This document shows positions 1-7,689 of a DNA stretch of 27,201 nt, in pieces. This stretch comes from JAZDHV01 sp043810355 (GTDB lineage: Archaea; Nanobdellota; Nanobdellia; Woesearchaeales; JAGVYU01). Below the pieces are notes generated by a model, which was not told the origin of the DNA, searched no databases, and saw only the letters and a list, made by a program, of their open reading frames with translations. Within the stretch, counting starts at the first letter, position 1, and each line of letters starts with the position of its first letter. Position numbers and translations under genes: made by a program. The stretch lies in assembly GCA_043810355.1 (NCBI GenBank), contig JBDROB010000007.1, forward strand, positions 1 to 27,201, in the 5' to 3' direction.

Positions 1-126
1 AAAAAAATAATAGGAACCTTACGAAATCAAGACGGAGCAGAAATTCTGGCTAAAATGATGACCTTAATCTCCACATGGAGACTAAACGGAAAAAACCCAT
101 TCTATTCATTAACAGCAATAATCTAA
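1..126 (+). CDS. Transposase, C-terminal fragment (IS66-like), runs off left edge
   Basis: Frame 1 is open from the first base to a TAA at 124-126 and encodes 41 residues, including GTLRNQDGAEILAKMM and a TWRLNGKNPFYSLT ending. The pattern of a 'GTLR..DGAEILA' stretch followed by a Trp/Leu-Asn-Gly-Asn-Pro segment just before the stop resembles the extreme C-terminus of IS66-type transposases; this is recognition from memory, not a search. The rest of the gene lies outside the window, so it is unknown whether the element is intact. Its stop codon overlaps the stop of the convergent toxin gene. No terminal inverted repeat of an insertion sequence is evident after the stop, and the next gene begins at once. 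Confidence 0.5.
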   Translation, partial: KKIIGTLRNQDGAEILAKMMTLISTWRLNGKNPFYSLTAII

Positions 127-476
127 GCTATGCACATACCAAAACCTTTTGGGCCAATAATCCTTAGAATATGCTTAATCTGATTTATTGCCTCTTGTTG
201 ATGCTTTTTGTCAGACATTCTGACAAATCTTAAAAGAAGATCAGTTAAGTCTTCCTGAGAAAGAAACTTCAATTTAAATCCCTCCACAAGAAAATAAAAT
301 CTAAAATTCTTATATTTCAATTCTTTTATTAATATTCCTTCAACATTTCCTAATTCTTTCCCTTTTTTTGGATTCTCCTCAAGAGTTTCCATCAAATCAA
401 TTATTTTATGTGATTCTCCCTTAAACTTAGCTTTTATCTCTTCAAACAAGGACCTTACTATCTCTACCTTGGCCAT
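123..476 (-). CDS. RelE/ParE-type toxin of a type II toxin-antitoxin pair
   Basis: A 117-residue basic protein. Residues about 48-66 (IKELKYKNFRFYFLVEG) look like the RelE/ParE central sheet with its Arg/aromatic 'yR.yf' signature. The C-terminal part is helical (KKHQQEAINQIKHILRIIG). Toxins of this fold are usually ribosome-dependent mRNA interferases or gyrase poisons; which one applies here cannot be told. The ATG overlaps the 3' end of the upstream gene by 13 bases, the usual translational coupling of antitoxin then toxin. It has no promoter of its own and is co-transcribed from the operator at 669-700. Its 3' end meets the transposase fragment tail to tail. Family call is fairly sure, target unknown. 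Confidence 0.7.
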   Translation of the reverse strand: MAKVEIVRSLFEEIKAKFKGESHKIIDLMETLEENPKKGKELGNVEGILIKELKYKNFRFYFLVEGFKLKFLSQEDLTDLLLRFVRMSDKKHQQEAINQIKHILRIIGPKGFGMCIA

Positions 477-667
477 TTTTTATCCAGTTCTTTCCTAGCT
501 TGATCTAGAGATATAGTATTTTCAGAAGACATAAGAAATTCTCTTAACTGTTCTTTAACAGCCATCTTATACATTCTTTTTATGATATCTTCATAAGTGT
601 CTTCTTTACTACCAAAAGATCCTATCAGTTCTTTTGTCTTATTGCTTAATTGGATTGTTGTGTTCAT
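464..667 (-). CDS. Antitoxin partner of the RelE/ParE-type toxin
   Basis: A 67-residue protein with an N-terminal strand and helix (TTIQLSNKTKELIGSFG) of the kind found in ribbon-helix-helix or related small antitoxins, then a helical C-terminal half (KEQLREFLMSSENTISLDQARKELDKKW) expected to wrap the toxin. The start at 667 is supported by a TATA box at 693-700, 26-33 bases upstream, which predicts a leaderless transcript. A perfect inverted repeat at 669-692 lies between the TATA box and the start codon, as expected for autorepression by the antitoxin or the toxin-antitoxin complex. The family is assigned from size, gene order and overlap rather than from a strong motif. Confidence 0.65.
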   Translation of the reverse strand: MNTTIQLSNKTKELIGSFGSKEDTYEDIIKRMYKMAVKEQLREFLMSSENTISLDQARKELDKKWPR

Positions 668-668
668 T

Positions 669-700
669 CTATAGCCAGTATAGTGGCTATAGTATATAAA
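669..700 (-). promoter_or_regulatory. Toxin-antitoxin promoter with inverted-repeat operator
   Basis: Arms CTATAGCCA (669-677) and TGGCTATAG (684-692) are exact reverse complements around a 6-base spacer. The TATA box TTTATATA, read on the minus strand, occupies 700-693. The operator fills the space between TATA box and start codon at 667, so a bound repressor would cover the transcription start. Autoregulation is inferred from position. Confidence 0.65.
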
Positions 701-776
701 AGTAATGTTTTTTATTCTAAAGAAACAGTAATAACTGATTATATATTATGATTTTGAGGAGAAAAAATTAGTTGAT

Positions 777-2216
777 TTATTTTAACAAGCTTCTATAAAG
801 TTTATAATGTCTCCTGTAAACAGCAGAAAGAGAATAATTCTTTATAACATGCTCTTTGACATTATCCAAATGCCTCTTAACAGACCTTTTGTCTGAAAAG
901 ACTTTATCAACTGCTTTCAGTATATCATGAGGAGTCTTGCAATGGCCAATAGTGAGCTCTCCAGGGCAAGAAATTACAGGAAGTTTCATCATCATAGCTT
1001 CAAGAGCTACCATAGAATAAAGGTTTTCTGAAAAAACAGGCTGGACCATAACATCTGCGAGCCTGTAATAAGCAGCAAGAGTAGCCCTATCATTTATCCA
1101 ACCAGCATAATGGACTCTTGACAAGAATTTGCTCTTTAATCCCATTGATGTCAAAACATTTTCAGAAGATTTATTTGCACCTACCAATATCAACTTAACA
1201 TCATTATACTTGTCAGCTATCAGATTAAACCCTTCGGCTAACCTCTTTGCACCTTTTTGCTCTTCAATCCTTCCGACATAGATAACAATCCTCTCTCCTG
1301 AAGGTGCTATCATTGATCTTATATATCTTTCTTTTTCAATAACCTCTTCTAGTTTTGTATATAATTCAAAATCAGTTCCATTTGGAATGCATACACACTT
1401 ATCACTAAATTCAGGATAGAAACGGTCAAATGCATCCTTATGGACTTGAGAGATTGCAATAACCCTATCTGCCAGCATAATCATCTTTTCCTGACTCTTT
1501 TCCCTATAATGATAACCTTTTTTTCTTAAAACTTGGATTTCCTCCTTACTCATCTCATCAGCCAAGAGTTTCAATTTCTGATCTTGACTCATCCTCAAAT
1601 ATGGAATAAATGCATGCAATGTAAATACAATTGGAACTTTTGGAAAAAATGAGTGAAAAATCTGAATCGCATGATCCTGATAAAATGTATGAGTATGCAC
1701 ATGGCAGATCTGTGGGAAATAAATGCCCTTATCCCTAAGATCCTTCAAAATATGCTTAAAAGCCCATTTCAAAGCAACAAATTCTCCAGCACCTGTCAAC
1801 AAACAATAAGGAGAAATCTTGACTCTAACATTTCTATCCAATTTTTTATCATAATAATGATAATGATGCCACCAGTGATTAATGATTGCGACATTTGCTC
1901 CAGATTGCTGAAAAGCCTTGGTAATATTCCTCATTACTGTTACCACACCAGAATTAATTGAGTAAGGAATACCTAGCTGCAATAATTTAAAACCTCCTTT
2001 TTTTAAATTCTCATATTTTTTATTTGTATTTGGGTGTATATTAATAATTCGCTGCAATCTTGAAAGAATTGAGTTAAGACCAGCAGGAGATTTACATTGG
2101 CTTATAAATTTACCAATTACTTTTCTCAACCTATCAAGTTTATTCTTTTCATGGAACAATTCATTCTCATCAAAAATCTGCTTGATTTCTGGCTCAATCT
2201 CTTTGTTGCTTTTCAT
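777..2216 (-). CDS. Family 4 glycosyltransferase
   Basis: A 479-residue GT-B fold glycosyltransferase, probably adding a sugar to a lipid or protein glycan at the inner face of the membrane. The first ~70 residues are a charged helical extension. The N-domain begins at LLQLGIPYSINSGVV (about 78-92) with a glycine loop, followed by the HVHTH segment and VFTLHAF. The C-domain starts near IVIYVGRIEEQKG and carries IPNGTDF and FSENLYSMVALEAM. The last resembles the GT4 E-x7-E donor motif but has eight residues between the glutamates. The ATG is one base after the stop of the upstream membrane-protein gene, so the two are one operon and may act in the same pathway. Donor and acceptor are unknown. 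Confidence 0.85.
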   Translation of the reverse strand: MKSNKEIEPEIKQIFDENELFHEKNKLDRLRKVIGKFISQCKSPAGLNSILSRLQRIINIHPNTNKKYENLKKGGFKLLQLGIPYSINSGVVTVMRNITKAFQQSGANVAIINHWWHHYHYYDKKLDRNVRVKISPYCLLTGAGEFVALKWAFKHILKDLRDKGIYFPQICHVHTHTFYQDHAIQIFHSFFPKVPIVFTLHAFIPYLRMSQDQKLKLLADEMSKEEIQVLRKKGYHYREKSQEKMIMLADRVIAISQVHKDAFDRFYPEFSDKCVCIPNGTDFELYTKLEEVIEKERYIRSMIAPSGERIVIYVGRIEEQKGAKRLAEGFNLIADKYNDVKLILVGANKSSENVLTSMGLKSKFLSRVHYAGWINDRATLAAYYRLADVMVQPVFSENLYSMVALEAMMMKLPVISCPGELTIGHCKTPHDILKAVDKVFSDKRSVKRHLDNVKEHVIKNYSLSAVYRRHYKLYRSLLK

Positions 2217-2217
2217 C

Positions 2218-3090
2218 TTAACTCATATCAGGCAATTCTTCCTCTAATTTTCTTGTGATTGATCTCCTTTCAACATACAACTCCTCATAATTTTGTATAT
2301 ATATTTTAATTATTCGCTCATATTCAGTCCCTTCCCAACCAGTTGTCCTATTAATACTGTCAATCAAATCTATAATCCTTTCTTCAGTATCAGACAATCT
2401 CCTGATAATATCATTATATTCTCCCATATCAAAATCAACTGGTCTTGATCCATAATAACTTGAATCAACACTTAAAGTCTCTTTTGTCTTGATTATCAAT
2501 TCTTCTGTTTTTCGCCTGTAAATCATAATTAAAGACTCATATGATGTCAGTAATAATTTTAATCTTTCTTTGAGATTTTCAATATTTCTTGGTGTCTCTT
2601 CTTCTTTATTATTTTGTGCTTGTTCTTTTTTTCCTTCAGGTACCACCTTTTTCTCTTTTTCTGGTTTCTTAAAAATGCCTTCTTTCATATGATCCTTAAA
2701 ATTAAAAAATATGAGAATTAATAGGAATGATCCGAAAATCAAATATAAGAATAAACGACTGAGTTTTGCAAAAATACATAATGGTCCTGGCACAATGACT
2801 GCCATCAATGATAATGAAAGGCTAACAATAACCCTGATTCTCTTATTATCTGAAAGAACTTTTACATATCGCGTTGCACTATAAATAATTGAAAAGAAAA
2901 TAATAAAAGTAATTGAAATCAACCAAAATGCAGATGTTTGAGAAAATTCCTTGCAAAATATTGCTGAAGGAATATATTTATTTGCCAAATTATCTAATGA
3001 AAAAATAGGATTTATAGCAAAAGCAGACAATGAACAAAAGATTAAGGAGATTAATATTAAAATCATTAAAAATGGAATATTTTTCCTCAT
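2218..3090 (-). CDS. Hypothetical four-helix membrane protein with cytoplasmic helical tail
   Basis: A 290-residue protein not recognised as a known family. Hydrophobic stretches at about 5-26, 52-70, 86-107 and 110-130 look like four membrane spans; the first could instead be a signal peptide (…SAFAINP). A Lys/Glu/Gln-rich linker (about 135-170) leads into a helical domain with a regular heptad-like pattern to the C-terminus (ERLKLLLTSYESLIMIYRRK; TEERIIDLIDSIN). The start at 3090 has a TATA box at 3113-3120, 23-30 bases upstream, predicting a leaderless mRNA. It is first in an operon with the glycosyltransferase one base downstream, which suggests a role in envelope glycan synthesis or transport; that is inference only. 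Confidence 0.7.
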   Translation of the reverse strand: MRKNIPFLMILILISLIFCSLSAFAINPIFSLDNLANKYIPSAIFCKEFSQTSAFWLISITFIIFFSIIYSATRYVKVLSDNKRIRVIVSLSLSLMAVIVPGPLCIFAKLSRLFLYLIFGSFLLILIFFNFKDHMKEGIFKKPEKEKKVVPEGKKEQAQNNKEEETPRNIENLKERLKLLLTSYESLIMIYRRKTEELIIKTKETLSVDSSYYGSRPVDFDMGEYNDIIRRLSDTEERIIDLIDSINRTTGWEGTEYERIIKIYIQNYEELYVERRSITRKLEEELPDMS

Positions 3091-3194
3091 ACATTATAAA
3101 TAAGATTAAACATATTTAAATTTAATTAAAAAAAGAACAAAATAGAGAAACTTATTTATATGAGAAATTGTTACTAGGGGAATTAGGGGGCATA
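3091..3194. promoter_or_regulatory. Divergent promoter region
   Basis: Two back-to-back archaeal promoters. The minus-strand box TTTAAATA (3120-3113) serves the membrane-protein/glycosyltransferase operon. The plus-strand box TTATTTATA (3152-3160) serves the phosphodiesterase operon, whose start at 3195 is preceded by a GGGGG ribosome-binding motif at 3186-3190. Confidence 0.5.
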
Positions 3195-3668
3195 ATGATA
3201 GGCATTATATCTGATACACACGATAATGTGCAAAACATCATGAATGCTGTTGAAGTATTCAAGAAACTGAAAGTCAAGCTAGTCATACATCTAGGGGACA
3301 TTGTAGCTCCAGCAACAGTAAAATATTTCAAAGACTTACCGATGAAGTTTGTCAAAGGGAATGTTGATGGCGCAGAGATTGATATACTCCAGGAAAAGAT
3401 AAAAGATATAGACGGGGAGTTCTATCCTGACAAGCTTGAACTAGACTTAAATGGGAAAAAATTGCTGGCAGTGCATGAACCTGACAATCATGCCATCACT
3501 TCAGGCATATATGACTATTACCTACATGGCCATACACACAGAAAAAGGAATCAAAAGATTGGAAGGACAAGAATAATAAATCCAGGCTCACATTATTATG
3601 ATGGCGACAACACAATAGTCATACTAGATATTGATAAAAATAAAGTCGAATTCATAGAGGTATCATAA
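3195..3668 (+). CDS. Calcineurin-like phosphodiesterase, YfcE/MJ0936 family
   Basis: A 157-residue metallophosphoesterase of the single-domain MJ0936/YfcE type. Metal-binding motifs are visible in order: SDTHDN (D7, H9), LGDIV (D35), GNVD (N56), an isolated H94 in AVHE, and HGHTH (H111, H113). MJ0936-like enzymes cleave phosphodiesters in vitro with Mn or Ni; the cellular substrate is not known. An in-frame ATG nine codons upstream (3168) exists, but the ATG at 3195 begins right at the conserved first strand MIGIISD and has a purine-rich ribosome-binding site before it. It is first of a three-gene operon and shares its stop with the start of the next gene (TAATG). Confidence 0.88.
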   Translation: MIGIISDTHDNVQNIMNAVEVFKKLKVKLVIHLGDIVAPATVKYFKDLPMKFVKGNVDGAEIDILQEKIKDIDGEFYPDKLELDLNGKKLLAVHEPDNHAITSGIYDYYLHGHTHRKRNQKIGRTRIINPGSHYYDGDNTIVILDIDKNKVEFIEVS

Positions 3669-4300
3669 TGGTAAAACTAATAATATTTGACACATGGGGA
3701 ACATTAATAGCAAATGGAATATACAGCCCTGTAAAACAAGTCAAATTTATGCTTGACATAAAAGATAATTTCCCTGAATACATAAAAAGATTTGAGCACG
3801 TTTTCATGACAAAAGAATACAAAAGCCTTGAAGAAGGATTTAAGGCAGTGCTAAAGGAATTTGGAATAAAACAAGACAAAGAGATCATAGAAAAACTGAT
3901 AGGAGCATGGAACAAAAATACATTGCTTGCAAGACCTTTCAGAGAGACTATACAAGTTCTGGAAGATCTGAAAAAAGACTACAAGCTTGCATTGATATCA
4001 AATACAGACAGCTTCTCAGTGCCACAAGTCATTGAAAAATTTGGCATTGAAAAACTTTTTGATTATGTTTATTTATCATGCAAAGAAGGAAAATTGAAGA
4101 CAGAGACAGAATCATTTCAAAAGATACTGAAAAAGCTGAAAGTTGACAGCAAAGATGCAGTGATGATAGGTGACTCAATTGAATCAGACATCAAAGGTGC
4201 AGAGCTTGCCGGAATCAGGGCAATCCTATTAGACAGGAGAGGAAGAAGAGATTATATTGAGAAAATAATGGATCTAAGTGAATTAAGGGAGAAATTATAG
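3668..4300 (+). CDS. HAD-superfamily hydrolase
   Basis: A 210-residue haloacid dehalogenase-like hydrolase. Motif I is FDTWGTL with the nucleophile D8; the position two residues on, Asp in most HAD phosphatases, is Trp (W10). Motif II is ISNTDS, a Lys-containing CKEGKLKTE segment fits motif III, and motif IV is MIGDSIESD followed by the AGIRAILLDR strand. A helical cap (about 15-85) is of the C1 type. The family covers phosphatases and dehalogenases; the missing second Asp argues for caution in calling it a phosphatase. Its ATG overlaps the upstream stop by one base and its stop is close to the HIT gene, so it belongs to the same operon. Substrate unknown. Confidence 0.85.
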   Translation: MVKLIIFDTWGTLIANGIYSPVKQVKFMLDIKDNFPEYIKRFEHVFMTKEYKSLEEGFKAVLKEFGIKQDKEIIEKLIGAWNKNTLLARPFRETIQVLEDLKKDYKLALISNTDSFSVPQVIEKFGIEKLFDYVYLSCKEGKLKTETESFQKILKKLKVDSKDAVMIGDSIESDIKGAELAGIRAILLDRRGRRDYIEKIMDLSELREKL

Positions 4301-4309
4301 GTGTTGAAA

Positions 4310-4717
4310 ATGGATGATTGCATCTTCTGCAAGATTGTGAAAGGGGAAATACCCTGCACAAAAGTCTATGAAGATGATAATGTTCTGGCTTTCTTAGACA
4401 TATCACCTGTGCATCCAGGACATGCATTAGTGATATTAAAGAAACATTATGAGACAATAACAGACATACCAGACAATGAGATACTCCCCCTTGTACATGT
4501 GCTTCAGAAAGTCTGCAAAGCTGTAAAGATTGGTGTAGACAGCCAAGGATATAATATCATAATGAACAATTACAAAGCTGCAGGACAATTAGTGCCTCAT
4601 GCCCATTTCCATGTAATACCCAGGTTTGATGGAGACGGATTAAAGCATTGGCCACAAACCAAGTATCAAGATGGTCAAGACAAGACTATTTCTGAGAATA
4701 TTATAAAACATTTGTGA
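4310..4717 (+). CDS. HIT family nucleotide-binding hydrolase
   Basis: A 135-residue histidine-triad protein. It starts with the DCIFCKIVKGEIPC pattern, including the Cys pair often seen in HIT proteins, and ends with the catalytic triad in PHAHFHVIPRF (H-x-H-x-H). The family hydrolyses nucleoside phosphoramidates, AP4A or adenylated products; the exact substrate is not shown. The ATG at 4310 has AGGTG at 4299-4303 at a good distance; a GTG at 4301 would add three residues and cannot be excluded. It is last in the phosphodiesterase-HAD-HIT operon, which may clean up nucleotide by-products. The 3' end lies in an 18-bp tandem duplication. Confidence 0.9.
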   Translation: MDDCIFCKIVKGEIPCTKVYEDDNVLAFLDISPVHPGHALVILKKHYETITDIPDNEILPLVHVLQKVCKAVKIGVDSQGYNIIMNNYKAAGQLVPHAHFHVIPRFDGDGLKHWPQTKYQDGQDKTISENIIKHL

Positions 4718-4736
4718 TTTATAAAACATTTGTGAT
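4701..4736 (+). repeat. 18-bp perfect tandem duplication over the HIT stop codon
   Basis: The unit TTATAAAACATTTGTGAT occurs twice without gap (4701-4718 and 4719-4736). The first copy holds the last codons and stop of the HIT gene. It looks like a slippage or small duplication event; no function is evident. Confidence 0.8.
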
Positions 4737-4750
4737 TTTTTGCTCTTTTT
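4733..4750 (+). terminator. Oligo-T terminator after the HIT gene
   Basis: Two T tracts (about 4735-4740 and 4745-4749) directly follow the operon on the plus strand, with no strong hairpin. This fits archaeal U-tract termination and separates the operon from the convergent kinase gene. Confidence 0.4.
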
Positions 4751-4758
4751 CAGAAAAC

Positions 4759-5880
4759 TTATTTTATCTCTTTTTTTGGAATCCTAAAGATCAAGTTGAA
4801 ATATGAACTGCCATCTGACTCAGCCCAAGCTTTTCCATTATGAAGCCCTATCAATTTTCCAACATTTGTCAAACCAATCCCATATCCTGAAGCGAAAGGC
4901 AAAGAATCATCATTTAGCCTGACAAACTGACGAAAAATCCTTTTCAATTGGTCTCGAGGTACATAAGATCCATTATTCCAAATATTAAATTGATGATAAT
5001 CACTATGGTCTTCATAGCCAAGATCAATCCTGCTACCCTGAGCAGCATATTTCAAGGCATTGCCTATGCCATTCTCAAAAACAAGTTCCATATTATCCTT
5101 ATCACAGAAAACTTTCAGATCAGTAGGGATTTTATGAGCCAAACCAATATTTCTCTTCTCAGCAACAACATACAAACCATCAAAAACAGGATTGATTATT
5201 TCATCAACCAAATTATGATAACAAGGATTATGAGGATATTGTCCTGAATTCAACTGAAAAAACCTTTTGAGACGAGCAAGCCTGTTAAAGGTCCTTTGTG
5301 TTTGATTGTTGATCATGCCATGGAAACGCTGTGCCTTTTCAACATCACCATTCTTAGCAGACTCAAATAAATATTCATTTGCCTGCTCTATTGTAGCAAT
5401 AGGTCCTTTAAGATCATGCAAAATAATCTGAGAGACAGCCAACATACCTGCATTGACATCTGACAGCTCTTCAAACAATCTCTCTGCCCTTCTTTTAGAT
5501 TGTGTCAATTCAGACTGGCATGCAACATAACACATAACTTGGTCAGATCTTCCAGACCTATCTGTAAGAGAATCAAAAGAAAAATGAAGGTGATATTTTG
5601 CATTTGGAATAACAATATCTGAATGAGCCAAACTTGATAACCCAGTCTCTTTTGTCTGCTTGAACAAATGAATGAGCAATGCAGGCAAGTCTGAATCATA
5701 TCTACTGAATTGTGAAAATGTATCATAAATGCTTTTACCAGGAGCATGACCAATCCCTAATTCTTCTGGCAAAGTTGGATCATTGCTAGTCCTTGAAATT
5801 AAGTCATCAACGCCTCCAGTATCAACTAGATAAAGTATATGTCTTGGCTTTCTTCCTGAAATCTCTTTGCTTTTTGTCAT
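4759..5880 (-). CDS. Soluble histidine kinase with PAS-like sensor
   Basis: A 373-residue kinase without membrane segments. Residues about 11-120 look PAS-like. The dimerisation/phosphoacceptor helix holds H155 in ILHDLKGPIATIEQ. The ATPase domain shows an N box (FENGIGNALKYA, N274), a degenerate D box WNNG (301-304, Asn where Asp is commonest), and the G box SGYGIGLTNV (331-340). It should autophosphorylate in response to an internal signal. No response regulator, phosphotransfer protein or second kinase lies in the window, so it is an orphan. A TATA box at 5902-5909, 22-29 bases before the start, predicts a leaderless mRNA. It converges with the HIT operon. Signal and partner unknown. Confidence 0.85.
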   Translation of the reverse strand: MTKSKEISGRKPRHILYLVDTGGVDDLISRTSNDPTLPEELGIGHAPGKSIYDTFSQFSRYDSDLPALLIHLFKQTKETGLSSLAHSDIVIPNAKYHLHFSFDSLTDRSGRSDQVMCYVACQSELTQSKRRAERLFEELSDVNAGMLAVSQIILHDLKGPIATIEQANEYLFESAKNGDVEKAQRFHGMINNQTQRTFNRLARLKRFFQLNSGQYPHNPCYHNLVDEIINPVFDGLYVVAEKRNIGLAHKIPTDLKVFCDKDNMELVFENGIGNALKYAAQGSRIDLGYEDHSDYHQFNIWNNGSYVPRDQLKRIFRQFVRLNDDSLPFASGYGIGLTNVGKLIGLHNGKAWAESDGSSYFNLIFRIPKKEIK

Positions 5881-5946
5881 TATAAATAGGTTTTATCATG
5901 ATTTAAAAATGTTTTATTAAAATGTCAAAAAAAATAATTAGAAAAA

Positions 5947-7608
5947 CTAATATTCAGACATACCTCCCATACCAGGCATACCTCCCATTCCTGGAGGCAT
6001 TCCACCAGGTGGACCTCTTTCAGAAGATCCTGATGCTGCTATAACATCATCAATCCTTAGAATCATTATTGCAACTTCTGCTGCACTGCTAACAGCCTGA
6101 GTCTTGATCTTTAATGGCTCAATAACACCTTGTTTCCATGCATCCATCACTTTTCCAGTGAAAACATTGATGCCAGCCCATTTTTGCTTCTTGTCATGAG
6201 CAGCCTTAAGCTCTGTAATAACATCAATAGGATCAAGACCAGCATTCTCTGCCAGAGTCTTTGGAATCACTTCAACAGCATTAGCAAATGCATTTACTGC
6301 AAGCTGTTCCCTTCCAGACAGTTTATTTGAATATGATCTAAGCTCTTTAGCCAGCTCCATCTCAGTTGAACCAGCACCAGCAACAACTTTCCCAACAATA
6401 AGTGATACAGCAATGTCACCAATAGCATCAGTCACAGCCCTCTTGATCTCCTCAGCAACATGCTCAGTAGAGCCACGAACAAGAATTGTGACTGATTTAG
6501 GATTTTTACAATCCCTCACAAAAGTCATCTCCTCATCTCCCAACTTTTTCTGCTCAACTAAACCAGCCCTTCCCAGATCGCTTGGAGAAATATTATCAAT
6601 GTTATTAATGATTTTTGCACCTGTTGCCTTTGACAATGATTCTATATCAGATTTCTTAACTCTTCTGCAAGCATAAATTCCTGCCTTAGCCAAGAAATAT
6701 TGAACCATATCATCTATACCTTTCTGGCAAAAGACCACATTTGCACCAGATTCAATCACTTTTTGAGTCATGTTCTTTAGCATCTTCTCCTCTTGATCAA
6801 GAAATGCCTGTAATTGGTTAGGATCATTAATCTGGATCTTAGCCTCTGTCTCAGTGCTCTTGATCTCTAAAGGAGAATCTAACAAAGCAATCTTTGCATT
6901 TGAAACAACACTTGGCATGTCAGAATTGAGCTTTTCCTTGTCAACAACAATTCCCTGAATAAGCTCTGTGTCATCAACAGAAGCGCCTGTCTTTTTCTCA
7001 ATCTTAATGCTGTCCCTGTCAATTGTTAGTTTCCCATGGATATCATACTCTATAATACCTTTAACAGCCTTAACTGTGATGTCTGCCAGCTTTTCCTTTG
7101 AAATCTCTGCACCTTTTCCAGTCATAGCAGTCAAAGCGATCTTTTTAAGAAGATCATTATCCTTTACAGTGATATCCTCAGCCATATTCCTAAGAATCTC
7201 CTGAGATTTCTCAGCAGCCAAACGGTAACCCTTGGCAAGGACTGTTGGATGAATATTCTGGTCAAGCAAATCTTCAGCCTGTTTTAATAATTCTCCAGCA
7301 AGAACTACAGCAGTTGTTGTTCCATCACCAACCTCATCTTCTTGTGTCTTTGCAACTTCAACAATCATCTTAGCAGAAGGATGCTCTATAGCCATTTCCT
7401 GAAGAATTGTGACACCATCATTAGTGATAACAACATCACCTAAAGAATCAACCAACATCTTATCCATACCTTTTGGACCAAGAGTACTGCGAACAGTCTC
7501 AGCTATCAACTTAGCTGCCATTATATTGGTCTTTTGGGCATTCTTGCCAGTTGTCCTATTATAGCCTTCTGGCAATATGAAAATAGGTTGAAAATCCTTA
7601 TTTGCCAT
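5947..7608 (-). CDS. Thermosome subunit (group II chaperonin)
   Basis: A 553-residue chaperonin subunit that forms the eight-membered double ring folding cytosolic proteins with ATP. Visible signatures are the N-terminal AKLIAETVRSTLGPKGMDKM, the VITNDGVTIL loop, the ATP motif EVGDGTTTAVVLAGELL, and a Gly/Met-rich C-terminal tail (GGMPPGMGGMPGMGGM) that projects into the ring cavity. Length is normal for the family. A minus-strand TATA-like box (about 7667-7677) and a GGGGGT motif just before the ATG give a short leader with a Shine-Dalgarno. Only one subunit gene is in this window; others could exist elsewhere. Very sure of the family, not of the paralogue. Confidence 0.97.
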   Translation of the reverse strand: MANKDFQPIFILPEGYNRTTGKNAQKTNIMAAKLIAETVRSTLGPKGMDKMLVDSLGDVVITNDGVTILQEMAIEHPSAKMIVEVAKTQEDEVGDGTTTAVVLAGELLKQAEDLLDQNIHPTVLAKGYRLAAEKSQEILRNMAEDITVKDNDLLKKIALTAMTGKGAEISKEKLADITVKAVKGIIEYDIHGKLTIDRDSIKIEKKTGASVDDTELIQGIVVDKEKLNSDMPSVVSNAKIALLDSPLEIKSTETEAKIQINDPNQLQAFLDQEEKMLKNMTQKVIESGANVVFCQKGIDDMVQYFLAKAGIYACRRVKKSDIESLSKATGAKIINNIDNISPSDLGRAGLVEQKKLGDEEMTFVRDCKNPKSVTILVRGSTEHVAEEIKRAVTDAIGDIAVSLIVGKVVAGAGSTEMELAKELRSYSNKLSGREQLAVNAFANAVEVIPKTLAENAGLDPIDVITELKAAHDKKQKWAGINVFTGKVMDAWKQGVIEPLKIKTQAVSSAAEVAIMILRIDDVIAASGSSERGPPGGMPPGMGGMPGMGGMSEY

Positions 7609-7689
7609 AAAATTACCCCCATCTATGATCTGAAATTAAAAATTAATAAGATAGAGTAATGGAGACATATTTTTAAAGCTTGTGTTTTT

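Noticed and set aside
3152..3194. Longer start (3168) for the phosphodiesterase
   Set aside because: The extra nine residues lie before the conserved first strand and would overlap the predicted transcription start; the ATG at 3195 has the ribosome-binding site.
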